NCBI RefSeq assembly: GCF_900101615.1
Contig: NZ_FMZX01000001.1
Location: 1 to 64,000, forward strand
Direction of reading: 5' to 3'
DNA from: Belnapia rosea
Lineage (GTDB): Bacteria > Pseudomonadota > Alphaproteobacteria > Acetobacterales > Acetobacteraceae
Length of the DNA: 64,000 nucleotides
Translations under genes and position numbers: made by a program
The notes under the pieces: model-generated
Seen by the model: the letters and a program-made list of their open reading frames with translations, nothing else
Told to the model about the DNA's origin: nothing
Database searches by the model: none
Part shown: in pieces, positions 7,944 to 15,846 of the stretch
Position numbering within the stretch: the first letter of the stretch is position 1
Layout of the letters: each line of letters starts with the position of its first letter

Positions 7944-8816
7944 TCAGCCTTCCAGGAAGCGGTAATGGAAGCCATCCGCCGCCGCCGTGACGCGGCCGGC
8001 GGTGCGGCCGGGGAAGTGGATGGGCAGCACGACGGTCGGGGTCTCAGCCACCTCGGCGAGGAAGCGGCGGCGGGAGGCGATGCCCTGCTCCGCATTCCAG
8101 TCGAAGATGGTGGACCAGGCGGGTTCGCGGATCTGCAGGGCGTGGTGCATCAGGTCCCCGGTGACGACGGCGCGCTGGCCGCCCGAGGTGATGTTGATGC
8201 AGCAATGGCAAGGCGAGTGGCCCGGCGAGGGCGAGAGGTGGATGCAGTCGTCGAGGGCGAAGTCGTCATCGACGAGCAGCGCCTGGCCGGCGGCGACCAC
8301 GGGCTCGCAATTGTAGCGCCAGACGTTGCCGGGCGGGTTGGCGCCGCGGGCGGTGGCCTCCTCCCAGGCGGCGTACTCGCCCCGGTGGAAGACGTATTTG
8401 GCTCGCGGGAAGGTCGGCACCCAGCGCCCGTTCACCAGCCGCGTGTTCCAGCCGCAATGGTCGATATGGAGATGGGTGCAGAAGACGTAGTCGATATCCT
8501 CGAAGCGCAGCCCCTCGGCGCGGAAGCCCTCCAGCCAGGGCGCCTTCGGGAAGTCCATCGGCGGCGGGAAGCCCTTGTCCTCGCCGGTGCAGGTATCGAC
8601 CAGGATGGTGTGCTTCGGTGTGCGGACCACGAAGGTCTGGTAGGTGATGACCATGCGGCCGCTGGCCTGGTCGAAGACGACCGGGTCCATGCCCGCGAGG
8701 AAGGCCCGGCCGCGCTCCGGCTCATAGGCCGGGAACATGTCCTCGGGCCGGCGCCAGGGGCCGTCGCGCTCGATGATGCTGGTGATGGTGACGTCGCCGA
8801 TGCGGAGGCTCTGCAT
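7944..8816 (-). CDS. MBL-fold metallo-hydrolase
   Basis: A 290-residue metallo-beta-lactamase-fold hydrolase. CTHLHIDHCGW (T-H-x-H-x-D-H motif) lies near residue 120, a downstream SPSPGHSPCHC histidine near 205, VVTGDLMHH with the bridging Asp, and a late VLPIHFPGRTAG histidine. No signal peptide is visible. The pattern resembles quorum-quenching lactonase and organophosphate-hydrolase-like relatives, but the substrate is open. Start: ATG 8816 with AGGGAA upstream; the same frame stays open to 9059 but that stretch overlaps the GST gene and is low-complexity. It lies between the GST and AhpD-like genes in one operon. Confidence 0.85.
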   Translation of the reverse strand: MQSLRIGDVTITSIIERDGPWRRPEDMFPAYEPERGRAFLAGMDPVVFDQASGRMVITYQTFVVRTPKHTILVDTCTGEDKGFPPPMDFPKAPWLEGFRAEGLRFEDIDYVFCTHLHIDHCGWNTRLVNGRWVPTFPRAKYVFHRGEYAAWEEATARGANPPGNVWRYNCEPVVAAGQALLVDDDFALDDCIHLSPSPGHSPCHCCINITSGGQRAVVTGDLMHHALQIREPAWSTIFDWNAEQGIASRRRFLAEVAETPTVVLPIHFPGRTAGRVTAAADGFHYRFLEG

Positions 8817-8844
8817 GATGGGGCGTTCCCTGTGTGGTGTTCCC

Positions 8845-9474
8845 TCAGGCGTCGATATGGGCGGTGGCGCGGACGGCCGGGCGCGCCTCGAAGCCGGCCT
8901 GCCAGGCGGCGAGGGCCGGATGCGCCTTGCGCCAGCCGAATTCCGGCCAGCGGAAGTCGAGATAGGCGAGGCTGCAGCCGATCGCGACATGGCCGATATC
9001 GTAGGGGGTGGCCTCCAGACGGGGCACCAGCGCGTCCAGCGCGGGCAGAACCGCGGCACGCTTCAACTCGAAGCCCTCGATGATGGCGGGGTCGGGGCTG
9101 GTCCGCAGGGACTCGCCGCGCCAGAGCAGCAGCATCTCCATGAAGCCGGTGCCGAGCGCATGGCGCTGCATGGCGTCGATCCGCCCCGGGCCCGGGGCGG
9201 GGAAGAGGCGCGGGGCATTGCCCAGCCCATCCAGGTATTCGCAGATGGTGATGGAGTCGAAGAGGATGCCGCCATCGGGCAGCACCAGCGTCGGGATGCG
9301 CCCGAGCGGGTTGCGCGGCAGGAGGGAGCGGTCGGTCCTCGTCAGCGCGACGACGGTCGGGATGCGCTCGATCTGCGCGTCCAATCCGCGCTCATGGGCG
9401 CAGACCATGACCTTGCGGACGAAGGGAGAGCGGCTCGACCAATGCAACTGCATGGTGGCCTGCGGTGGCGGCAT
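8845..9474 (-). CDS. Glutathione S-transferase family protein
   Basis: A 209-residue protein with an N-terminal thioredoxin-fold domain (QLHWSSRSPFVRKVMVCA, then NPLGRIPTLVLPDG with the cis-Pro, and FDSITICEYLDG, the E-S/T glutathione gamma-glutamyl contact replaced here by DSITI), and a C-terminal helical domain from about residue 85. A start at ATG 9474 is supported by GGGGGAG just upstream. It is the first gene of a minus-strand operon with the metallo-hydrolase and AhpD-like genes. Probably glutathione-dependent conversion of a small electrophile; no specific substrate is visible. Confidence 0.85.
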   Translation of the reverse strand: MPPPQATMQLHWSSRSPFVRKVMVCAHERGLDAQIERIPTVVALTRTDRSLLPRNPLGRIPTLVLPDGGILFDSITICEYLDGLGNAPRLFPAPGPGRIDAMQRHALGTGFMEMLLLWRGESLRTSPDPAIIEGFELKRAAVLPALDALVPRLEATPYDIGHVAIGCSLAYLDFRWPEFGWRKAHPALAAWQAGFEARPAVRATAHIDA

Positions 9475-9564
9475 GGATATCTCCCCCTCGTACTTTGAGG
9501 GGAGTGTGCCTTGCCGCGCCGCGGATGCAAGCCAGGGCCCGGCGCAAGGCCGGGCCTGGTAGGC

Positions 9565-9768
9565 TTAGAAGCCTTCGCGCTCCAGGCGCTTGCGCTCCAC
9601 CTTGCGGGCGCGACGGACGGCCTCGGCGGCCTCGCGGGCGCGGCGCTCGGAGGGCTTCTCGTAGTGGCGGCGCAGCTTCATCTCGCGGAACACACCCTCG
9701 CGCTGAAGCTTCTTCTTGAGCGCCTTCAGCGCCTGATCGATGTTGTTGTCACGAACGACGACTTGCAC
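9565..9768 (-). CDS. rpsU: 30S ribosomal protein S21
   Basis: A 67-residue basic protein starting [20 protein letters not shown], with [21 protein letters not shown]: a textbook S21. It joins the platform of the small ribosomal subunit and helps initiation. It faces away from def and COQ9 across a 215-base spacer (9769-9983), which should hold both promoters. S21 is not directly beside dnaG-rpoD as in gammaproteobacteria; those genes begin about 4 kb away. Confidence 0.97.
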   Translation of the reverse strand: MQVVVRDNNIDQALKALKKKLQREGVFREMKLRRHYEKPSERRAREAAEAVRRARKVERKRLEREGF

Positions 9769-9983
9769 GCGGCCTTGCCTCCATGGGCTTGACGGGGAAA
9801 CAGGAATCGCCGCTCAGGGGGCGCGGTTGCAGGCGGCTCGGACGAACCGGGCCACCTTCGCCATCCCCACCCTGATGCGGAGGGGTGATTCCCTAGCATG
9901 GGAAGGGCTGGTGCGGGAAGCCCCCTCCCGCTCCGGGCCTTCCGCCCCCAAATCGGCCCTGGGTTCCCGGAGGGAGGTTTGCC

Positions 9984-10487
9984 TTGGCCATACTGAAGAT
10001 CGCCCGCATGGGCCACCCGGTGCTGCTGCGTGCGGCGGAGCCGGTGGACGACCCGACCCATCCCGAGATCCGCCGGCTGATCGCCGACATGGCGGAGACG
10101 ATGCTCGATGCCTCGGGAATCGGCCTGGCGGCGCCGCAGGTGCATGTGCCGCTGCGGCTCTTCGTCTGGCGCGGCCCGACCGGGGTCTCCGCCCTGGTGA
10201 ACCCTGAGCTGGAGCCGCTGGGAGAGGAGCTGGAGACCGCCTGGGAGGGCTGCCTCTCCATCCCCGGCCTGCGCGGCTCGGTGGAGCGGCCGCGGCGGAT
10301 CCGCTATCGCGGGCTGGATGCCGAGGGCAACCCGGTGGAAGGCGAGGCGGAGGCGATGACCGCGCGGGTGATGCAACACGAGACGGACCATCTGGACGGA
10401 GTCCTCTACCCCATGCGCATGACCGACCATTCCCTCTTCGGCTTCACCGAGGAGCTGGCCCGCGCCGCGGGGAGCCCGGCGCGATGA
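9984..10487 (+). CDS. def: Peptide deformylase
   Basis: Removes the formyl group from N-terminal Met of new proteins. The 167-residue protein has all three motifs: GIGLAAPQ (residues 45-52), EGCLS (88-92, metal ligand Cys90) and HETDH (132-136, two metal His and the catalytic Glu). The start is TTG 9984, with GGGAGG six bases upstream; the nearest ATG would remove eight conserved residues. Its TGA overlaps the ATG of the COQ9 gene (ATGA), showing coupling. Length is near the family norm (about 170). Confidence 0.95.
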   Translation: MAILKIARMGHPVLLRAAEPVDDPTHPEIRRLIADMAETMLDASGIGLAAPQVHVPLRLFVWRGPTGVSALVNPELEPLGEELETAWEGCLSIPGLRGSVERPRRIRYRGLDAEGNPVEGEAEAMTARVMQHETDHLDGVLYPMRMTDHSLFGFTEELARAAGSPAR

Positions 10488-11065
10488 CCGAGCGGTCCGA
10501 GATCCGCGACCGGGCGCTGCGGGCCATGCTGCCCATCGCGGCCGGGCAGGGCTGGAATTGGGCCACGATCCGCGCCGGGCTGGCCGCCATCGGCGAGGAC
10601 CCGGCCCTGGCCGAGAGCCATTTCCCGACCGGGCCGGTAGGGGCCGTCGCCCATTGGATCGACCTCTCCAACCGCGAGATGGAGGCGGCCGCGGCGGCGG
10701 AGGACATCGCCACGCTGCGGGTGCCGGCGCGCATCCGCCGGCTGGTGGAGCTGCGGCTGCTGGCCGTCGCGCCGCACAAGCAGGCGCTGCGGCGGGCGCT
10801 CAGCCTGCTGGCGCTGCCCTGGAACACGCCGGCCGCCTTCCGCACCACGGCGCAGACGGTGAACGCGATCTGGTATGCGGCGGGCGACAGCTCGGCCGAT
10901 TTCTCCTGGTACACGCGGCGGGCGACGCTGGCCGGCGTCTATGGCGCGACGCTCGCCTACTGGATGCGGGACGACGAGCCGGGCGTGGAGGATGCGCTCG
11001 ATTTCCTCGACCGGCGCCTCGCCGATGTGGCGCGCCTCGGCAAGCTGCGGCGCCGGGCGGCCTGA
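10484..11065 (+). CDS. COQ9 family protein (rpsU-divergent)
   Basis: A 193-residue protein with the COQ9/TIGR02396 pattern: an N-terminal TetR-like helical part (IRDRALRAMLPIAAGQGWNWATIRAGL), then RVPARIRRLVELRLLAVAPHK, and a C-terminal WYAAGDSSADFSWYTRRATLAGVY, the lipid-binding COQ9 core. Eukaryotic COQ9 binds lipid and assists COQ7 in ubiquinone synthesis; a similar role is inferred here. Bacterial members are named for being divergent from rpsU. Here def is inserted between rpsU and this gene, and the ATGA overlap couples it to def. Confidence 0.9.
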   Translation: MTERSEIRDRALRAMLPIAAGQGWNWATIRAGLAAIGEDPALAESHFPTGPVGAVAHWIDLSNREMEAAAAAEDIATLRVPARIRRLVELRLLAVAPHKQALRRALSLLALPWNTPAAFRTTAQTVNAIWYAAGDSSADFSWYTRRATLAGVYGATLAYWMRDDEPGVEDALDFLDRRLADVARLGKLRRRAA

Positions 11066-11137
11066 TCGACCGCAGCTGATTGACCCTGGGCGCGGGGCAT
11101 GGTGCGCTTCCCCCAACGGATAAAGGGGGAGGGCGCC

Positions 11138-11926
11138 ATGCCCATCGTGCCGAATCACGTCAGGCGGCGGCTCGCGGCGGGCGAGGTCTCGCTCGGCTTC
11201 GGGGTGCACCACCTGCGCGGGAGCGCGGTCGGGATGATCGCCGCGGCCACCGGCTATGACTGGCTCTTCATCGACATGGAGCATGGCGCGATGAGCGTGC
11301 AGGAGGCGACGCAGATCGCCCTCGCCGCGCTCGGGCAGGGGATCACCCCCATCGTCCGCTGCTGCAAGGATGCGCTCTTTGAGGGGACGCGGGCGCTCGA
11401 CAACGGCGCCATGGGCGTCGTCGTGCCGCATGTCGATACCGCCGAGGAGGCGCGGGCGGTGGCGGCCGCCTTCCGCTTCCCGCCGCTCGGCACCCGGAGC
11501 TGGGGCGGGCCGCCCTTCGCCTATGGGTTCCAGCCGCCGCCCGTCGCCGAGGCGCAGGCCGAGCTGAACCGGGAGATCCTGGTGGCCTGCATGATCGAGA
11601 CGCCGGAAGCGGTGGAGAATGCCGGGGCCATCGCCGCGGTGCCGGGGGTGGACGTGCTGCTGATCGGCACCTCCGACCTGACGGCCTCCATGGGCATCGC
11701 GGGCCAGATCGGCCATCCGGACGTGCAGGCGGCCTATGGCAAGGTGGCGGCGGCCTGTGCCTCGGCCGGCAAGGTGCTCGGCATGGGCGGCGTCTACGAC
11801 GAGACCTGGGCGGCGGCCTATATCCGCCTCGGGGCGCGCTTCGTCCTCGCCGGCTCCGACCACACCATGCTGATGGCGGCGGCAGGCGGGCGCAGCAGCT
11901 TCCTGCGCGGCCTAGCCAGCCCGTAA
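11138..11926 (+). CDS. HpcH/HpaI-type class II aldolase
   Basis: A 262-residue TIM-barrel aldolase of the HpcH/HpaI/citrate-lyase superfamily. It carries WLFIDMEHGAMS near residue 40 (catalytic/metal region), IVRCCKD, GVVVPHVDT, ACMIETPEAV with the metal-binding Glu, and VLLIGTSDLTASMG with the metal-binding Asp. It cleaves or forms 2-keto-4-hydroxy acids with pyruvate or a related donor; the true substrate is unknown. ATG 11138 has GGGGGAGGG upstream. The 72 bases after COQ9 include AT-poor sequence with no clear terminator, so it may belong to the def transcript. Confidence 0.87.
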   Translation: MPIVPNHVRRRLAAGEVSLGFGVHHLRGSAVGMIAAATGYDWLFIDMEHGAMSVQEATQIALAALGQGITPIVRCCKDALFEGTRALDNGAMGVVVPHVDTAEEARAVAAAFRFPPLGTRSWGGPPFAYGFQPPPVAEAQAELNREILVACMIETPEAVENAGAIAAVPGVDVLLIGTSDLTASMGIAGQIGHPDVQAAYGKVAAACASAGKVLGMGGVYDETWAAAYIRLGARFVLAGSDHTMLMAAAGGRSSFLRGLASP

Positions 11927-12007
11927 CCCTTCCAGCCCGGATTGCGCGGGATCAAGGCGGGGCGGCCTGCGGGCCGCCAATCTGCCTGAAGCGGCCCCGG
12001 AAGTGAC

Positions 12008-12036
12008 TTGCGAATGGTTCTCACTTCCATTATCAA
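12008..12036 (+). promoter_or_regulatory. Promoter with overlapping Fur-type box
   Basis: TTGCGA (12008-12013) and TATCAA (12031-12036) are separated by exactly 17 bases. TGCGAATGGTTCTCA (12009-12023) matches the 7-1-7 Fur consensus TGATAATGATTATCA at 11 of 15 positions and covers the -35 and spacer. It is 42 bases upstream of the iron-binding protein gene, as expected for iron-repressed transcription. Based on sequence match only; a MUR/Fur-type paralogue could be the actual regulator. Confidence 0.65.
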
Positions 12037-12065
12037 CGGGCCGCCAGTCCGGAGAAGACGTCCGC

Positions 12066-13106
12066 ATGCCTGTTCGCCCCACGCGACGCCTGCTTGCCCT
12101 CGCCGCCTCTGCCTGCCTCGCGGCATGGTCCGGCCCGGCCGCCTCGGCCAATGAGGTCAACCTCTATTCCTCGCGCCACTACGACAGCGACCGCGCCCTC
12201 TATGAGGCCTTCTCGAAGGAGACGGGCATCCGGGTGCGGCTGATCGAGGGCGATGCCGACCAGCTGATCGAGCGCATCCGCAATGAGGGCGCGAACAGCC
12301 CGGCCGATGTCTTCATCACCGTGGATGCGGCGCGGCTGGCACGGGCGGCCTCCTCCGGCATCCTGCAGCCGCTGCGCTCGCCGGTGATCGAGCAGCGCAT
12401 CCCGGCAGCGCTGCGCGACGGGCAGGGCCTGTGGTTCGCCGTCTCCACCCGCGCCCGCGTCATCATGTATGACAAGGAGCGCGGCACGCCCGAGGGTCTG
12501 GCGCGTTACGAGGACCTGGCCGATCCGCGCTTCCGCGGGCAGATCTGCGTCCGTGCCGCCAGCCATCCCTACAATACGAGCCTCGGCGCCTCGATCCTGG
12601 CCGCCAACGGGCCGGAGCGGACGGAGGAGTGGGCCAAGGGCTTCGCCGCCAACCTCGCGCGTCCGCCGCAGGGCGGCGACCGCGACCAGTTCCGCGCCAT
12701 CCCGGCCGGGCAGTGCGGGCTCGCCATCGCCAACACCTACTACCTGGCGGCGATCGGTGCCTCCGAGCGCGCCGAGGACCGGGCGCTGTTCTCCCGCATC
12801 GGCGTCATCTTCCCGAACCAGGCGCCGGGCGACCGCGGCACGCATGTGAACATCTCGGGCGCCGGGCTGGTGAAGACGGCGCCGAACCGCGAGGCGGCGG
12901 TGCGCTTCCTCGAATACCTGACGAGCGGCCCGGCGCAGGAGCGCTTCGCCCTCGGCAACATGGAGTATCCGGCCGTCGCCGACGCGCCGCTGCACCCGGC
13001 GCTGCGCGCCATGGGCAGCTTCCGGCCCGAGCCGGTCGATGCCGAGCGGACGAATGCGAATGCCACGCAGGCGCTGCAGATCATGCAGCGCGCCGGCTGG
13101 CGCTGA
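12066..13106 (+). CDS. fbpA: Periplasmic Fe(3+)-binding protein of an ABC transporter
   Basis: A 346-residue substrate-binding protein with a clear Sec signal (RPTRRLLALAASACLAAW, cleavage near ASA/NE). The mature part starts EVNLYSSRHYDSDRALYEAF, as in FbpA/IdiA/FutA ferric-binding proteins, with GDADQLIERI, SPADVFITVDAAR and the iron-ligand tyrosine pair in IANTYYLAAIG. It captures Fe(3+) for import. No permease or ATPase gene is adjacent, so partners must be elsewhere. Directly downstream are bfd and bfr, making an iron uptake/storage cluster. A Fur-type box sits in its promoter. Start ATG 12066 gives the signal peptide. Confidence 0.92.
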   Translation: MPVRPTRRLLALAASACLAAWSGPAASANEVNLYSSRHYDSDRALYEAFSKETGIRVRLIEGDADQLIERIRNEGANSPADVFITVDAARLARAASSGILQPLRSPVIEQRIPAALRDGQGLWFAVSTRARVIMYDKERGTPEGLARYEDLADPRFRGQICVRAASHPYNTSLGASILAANGPERTEEWAKGFAANLARPPQGGDRDQFRAIPAGQCGLAIANTYYLAAIGASERAEDRALFSRIGVIFPNQAPGDRGTHVNISGAGLVKTAPNREAAVRFLEYLTSGPAQERFALGNMEYPAVADAPLHPALRAMGSFRPEPVDAERTNANATQALQIMQRAGWR

Positions 13107-13117
13107 GGGAGGCGGCG

Positions 13118-13306
13118 ATGATCCTCTGCCTCTGCAACGCGCTCTCCGACAAGCAGGTGACCGAGGCGGTCGAGAAGGGCGCCAGCAAGCCGCGCGACGT
13201 CTATGCCCATTGCGCCTGCAAGGCGCAGTGCGGGACGTGTACGCGAATGATACTCAGCATGATCCGCGACCTCGCCGCGCCGCCAGCGCAAAGCCGGGCT
13301 TCCTGA
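13118..13306 (+). CDS. bfd: Bacterioferritin-associated [2Fe-2S] ferredoxin
   Basis: A 62-residue protein of the Fer2_BFD family. Cys4 and Cys6 (CLC) and Cys38 and Cys41 (CGTC) form the characteristic C-x-C...C-x2-C cluster site; Cys32 and Cys34 are extra. Bfd donates electrons to bacterioferritin to release stored iron. ATG 13118 lies 11 bases after the fbpA stop with GGGAGG upstream, so the two share a transcript. Bacterioferritin follows 86 bases later, matching the known partner. Confidence 0.93.
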   Translation: MILCLCNALSDKQVTEAVEKGASKPRDVYAHCACKAQCGTCTRMILSMIRDLAAPPAQSRAS

Positions 13307-13392
13307 CGGCGCGTTCTGCTATACAAGTCGGCCCATCCTCAGCGCGCGCCAGGAGCCCATGGCCCCTGGCGCCCTTTCGTGCCGGAGCCGCC

Positions 13393-13887
13393 ATGAAGGC
13401 CGACCCCAAGGTCATCGAGCATCTGAACACCCAGCTCACCAACGAGCTGACCGCGATCAACCAGTACTTCCTGCACGCACGGATCCTCCGCCATTGGGGC
13501 GTGACCAAGCTCGGCGCGCACGAGTACAAGGAATCGATCGAGGAGATGCACCACGCCGACTGGCTGATCGAGCGCATCCTCTTCCTCGGCGGCCTTCCCA
13601 ACCTGCAGCGGCTGAACCAGGTGCTGGTCGGGCAGACGGTGGAGGAGATCCTCCGCGCCGACCTCGCCATCGAGGAGAAGGCGACCGGCGACCTGCGCGA
13701 GGGCATCGCCTATGCCGAGAGCGTCCGCGACTTCGTCTCCCGCGACCTGCTCCTGAAGATCCTGGCGAACGAGGAGGAGCATGTGGACTTCCTCGACCGC
13801 CAGTTCGACCTGATCAAGCTGATCGGCATCGAGCGCTACATCCTGCTCAACAGCGCCGCCGCCCCGGACCAGCACGAGGCGGACTGA
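13393..13887 (+). CDS. bfr: Bacterioferritin
   Basis: A 164-residue heme-containing ferritin that stores iron as a 24-mer. The ferroxidase ligands are all seen: Glu18 (TNELTAIN), Glu51 and His54 (EEMHHAD), Glu94 and the Glu127/His130 pair (NEEEHVD). The heme-ligand Met52 is also present. It works with the upstream bfd. Sixteen bases separate its stop from dnaG, so read-through into dnaG is likely. Spacer 13307-13392 has a GGAGCCGCC stretch near the start but no clear Irr or Fur box of its own. Confidence 0.97.
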   Translation: MKADPKVIEHLNTQLTNELTAINQYFLHARILRHWGVTKLGAHEYKESIEEMHHADWLIERILFLGGLPNLQRLNQVLVGQTVEEILRADLAIEEKATGDLREGIAYAESVRDFVSRDLLLKILANEEEHVDFLDRQFDLIKLIGIERYILLNSAAAPDQHEAD

Positions 13888-13903
13888 CCGCAGCGCCCGG
13901 CCG

Positions 13904-15781
13904 ATGGCCCTCCCGCCCGCCTTCCTCGAGGAGCTGCGGGCCCGGACGCCGCTGCCGGGCCTGATCGGCCGCAAGACGCGCCTCGCGCGGAACGGGCGGC
14001 AGTGGAAGGGGTGCTGCCCCTTCCACAACGAGAAGACACCCTCCTTCTACGTCTATGACGACCATTTCCACTGCTTCGGCTGCGGCGCGCATGGGGATGC
14101 GATCACCTTCCTGATGCGCGCCGAGGGCGCCAGCTTCCCCGAGGCCGTCGAGCGCCTTGCCGGCGAGGCGGGGCTGGAGGTGCCGAAGGCGACGCCCCAG
14201 GCCGCGGAGCGGGAGCGGCGGGCGCGCGACCTCTATGGCGTCTGCGCGGCGGCCGAGGCGGCGTTCCGCCGAAGGCTGATGCTGCCCGAGGGGCGTGCGG
14301 CGCTCGACTACCTGCGCCAGCGCGGGCTGACGGAGGCGACCATCGCGCGCTTCGGCCTTGGCTGGTCGGGCGAGGGCAGGGGGGCGCTGGCTGCCGACCT
14401 CAAGGGCGAGGGGATCACGCCCGAGCAGCTCGTCGCCGCCGGGCTGATGAAGCCGCGCGACCCGGACCGGCCCGAGGCGGGGCTGGTCGATATGTTCTTC
14501 AACCGGGTGATCTTCCCGATCCGCGACCGGCGGGGGCGGACCATCAGCTTCGGCGGGCGCATCCTCGGCGACGGGCAGCCGAAATACGTCAACGGGCCGG
14601 AGACGGAGCTCTTCTCCAAGCGGCGCAGTCTCTACGGGCTCGACCTGGCGCGGGAGGGGGCCTTCCGCGGCGCGCCGGTGGTGGTGGCCGAGGGCTATAT
14701 GGATGTCATCGCGCTCCATCAGGCGGGGTTCGGCGGGGCGGTGGCACCGCTCGGCACCGCCCTGACCGCCGAGCAGCTGGAGGCGCTGTGGCAGGTCTCG
14801 CCCGAGCCGGTGCTCTGCTTCGACGGCGATGCGGCGGGGGCCAAGGCAGCGGCCAAGGCGGCGGAGGTGGCGCTGCCGTTGCTGGCGCCGGATCGGAGCC
14901 TCAGGCTTGCGGCGCTCACCGGCGGCGAGGACCCGGATACGCTGGTGGCGAGAGGCGGGCCGGCTGCCTTCGAGGCCGTGCTGGCCGAGGCGAAGCCGCT
15001 CTCGGTCGCGCTCTACGACCTGCTGGCCGGGACGTCGCCGCCCGCGACGCCGGAGCAGCGGGCAGCCTTCCGCAACCGGCTGGAGGCGGCGGCCAAGAGC
15101 ATCCCGGACAAGATACTGGCCGGCGAGTACCGGCGGAGCTGGCTCGACCGGTTTTTCGAGAGTAGCCGGGGTGGCGCCCGGCCGGCCCAGAAACCGGCAG
15201 GCGGGGCGGCTTATGGGCCGAGGCCGTCCCGCGACCGACGGGGCCGGCCTGGCGAGCTCGTCAGCATTCCCGGCCTGCAGCGCGCCGCCATCGACCATGA
15301 GGCGATCCGCCTGGAACGCACCCGCAACCTTCTGGCGATCCTGATCCGCCATCCGTCCCTGCTGCCCGAGGTGGAGGAGGCGCTGGCCGTGCTCGACCTG
15401 CCACAGGGAGACTGCGCGCGGTTGCGGGATGCATTGCTGGCATGGCTCCCGACCGCTGATCACCTTGACTTGACGAGCCTGATGGACCACCTGCGGGAAA
15501 CGGGCTGGGAGTCGGTTGTGTCCTGGGCGACCAGGAAGCAGGGGCTCTGTCAGGCTGCCGATCCCGAGGCCCAGCCGAAGGACGCCCTGGAGGCCTGGTG
15601 GCACTTCTTTGGATTGCTGCGGGGTGAGGCAGAGCTGATCGAGGACCGGGCCGAGGCGGAGAGGATGCTGGTCGAAACCAATGATCCCATCGCGCAGCAG
15701 CGTCTCATCAGCCTGAACAAAGCGCTGGATGCGCTGCGCCGTGGCGAGGCCGATGAACCGGCAGAGTCGGGTACCATATAG
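13904..15781 (+). CDS. dnaG: DNA primase
   Basis: Makes RNA primers for replication. The 625-residue protein has the CHC2 zinc-binding domain (Cys38, His41, Cys57, Cys60), a catalytic core with YGLDLAREG and [16 protein letters not shown], and the TOPRIM signature [17 protein letters not shown] with the acidic CFDGDAAG. The C-terminal helicase-interaction part (about 470-625) is poorly conserved, as usual. A proline/glycine-rich linker near 420-450 has a few more residues than in E. coli (581 total). It follows bfr by 16 bases and precedes rpoD by 65 bases, retaining the dnaG-rpoD order of the macromolecular synthesis operon. Confidence 0.97.
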   Translation: MALPPAFLEELRARTPLPGLIGRKTRLARNGRQWKGCCPFHNEKTPSFYVYDDHFHCFGCGAHGDAITFLMRAEGASFPEAVERLAGEAGLEVPKATPQAAERERRARDLYGVCAAAEAAFRRRLMLPEGRAALDYLRQRGLTEATIARFGLGWSGEGRGALAADLKGEGITPEQLVAAGLMKPRDPDRPEAGLVDMFFNRVIFPIRDRRGRTISFGGRILGDGQPKYVNGPETELFSKRRSLYGLDLAREGAFRGAPVVVAEGYMDVIALHQAGFGGAVAPLGTALTAEQLEALWQVSPEPVLCFDGDAAGAKAAAKAAEVALPLLAPDRSLRLAALTGGEDPDTLVARGGPAAFEAVLAEAKPLSVALYDLLAGTSPPATPEQRAAFRNRLEAAAKSIPDKILAGEYRRSWLDRFFESSRGGARPAQKPAGGAAYGPRPSRDRRGRPGELVSIPGLQRAAIDHEAIRLERTRNLLAILIRHPSLLPEVEEALAVLDLPQGDCARLRDALLAWLPTADHLDLTSLMDHLRETGWESVVSWATRKQGLCQAADPEAQPKDALEAWWHFFGLLRGEAELIEDRAEAERMLVETNDPIAQQRLISLNKALDALRRGEADEPAESGTI

Positions 15782-15846
15782 TAGATAGGGCATTTGCACG
15801 GGTGATCCGCTGGCCGGGTCGCCCGTCGCAGGCATGGAGCGCAGGC

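Noticed and set aside
13307-13392. Possible Irr or Fur box before bfr
   Set aside because: No TTTAGAA-type or Fur-like palindrome could be found in the 86 bases.
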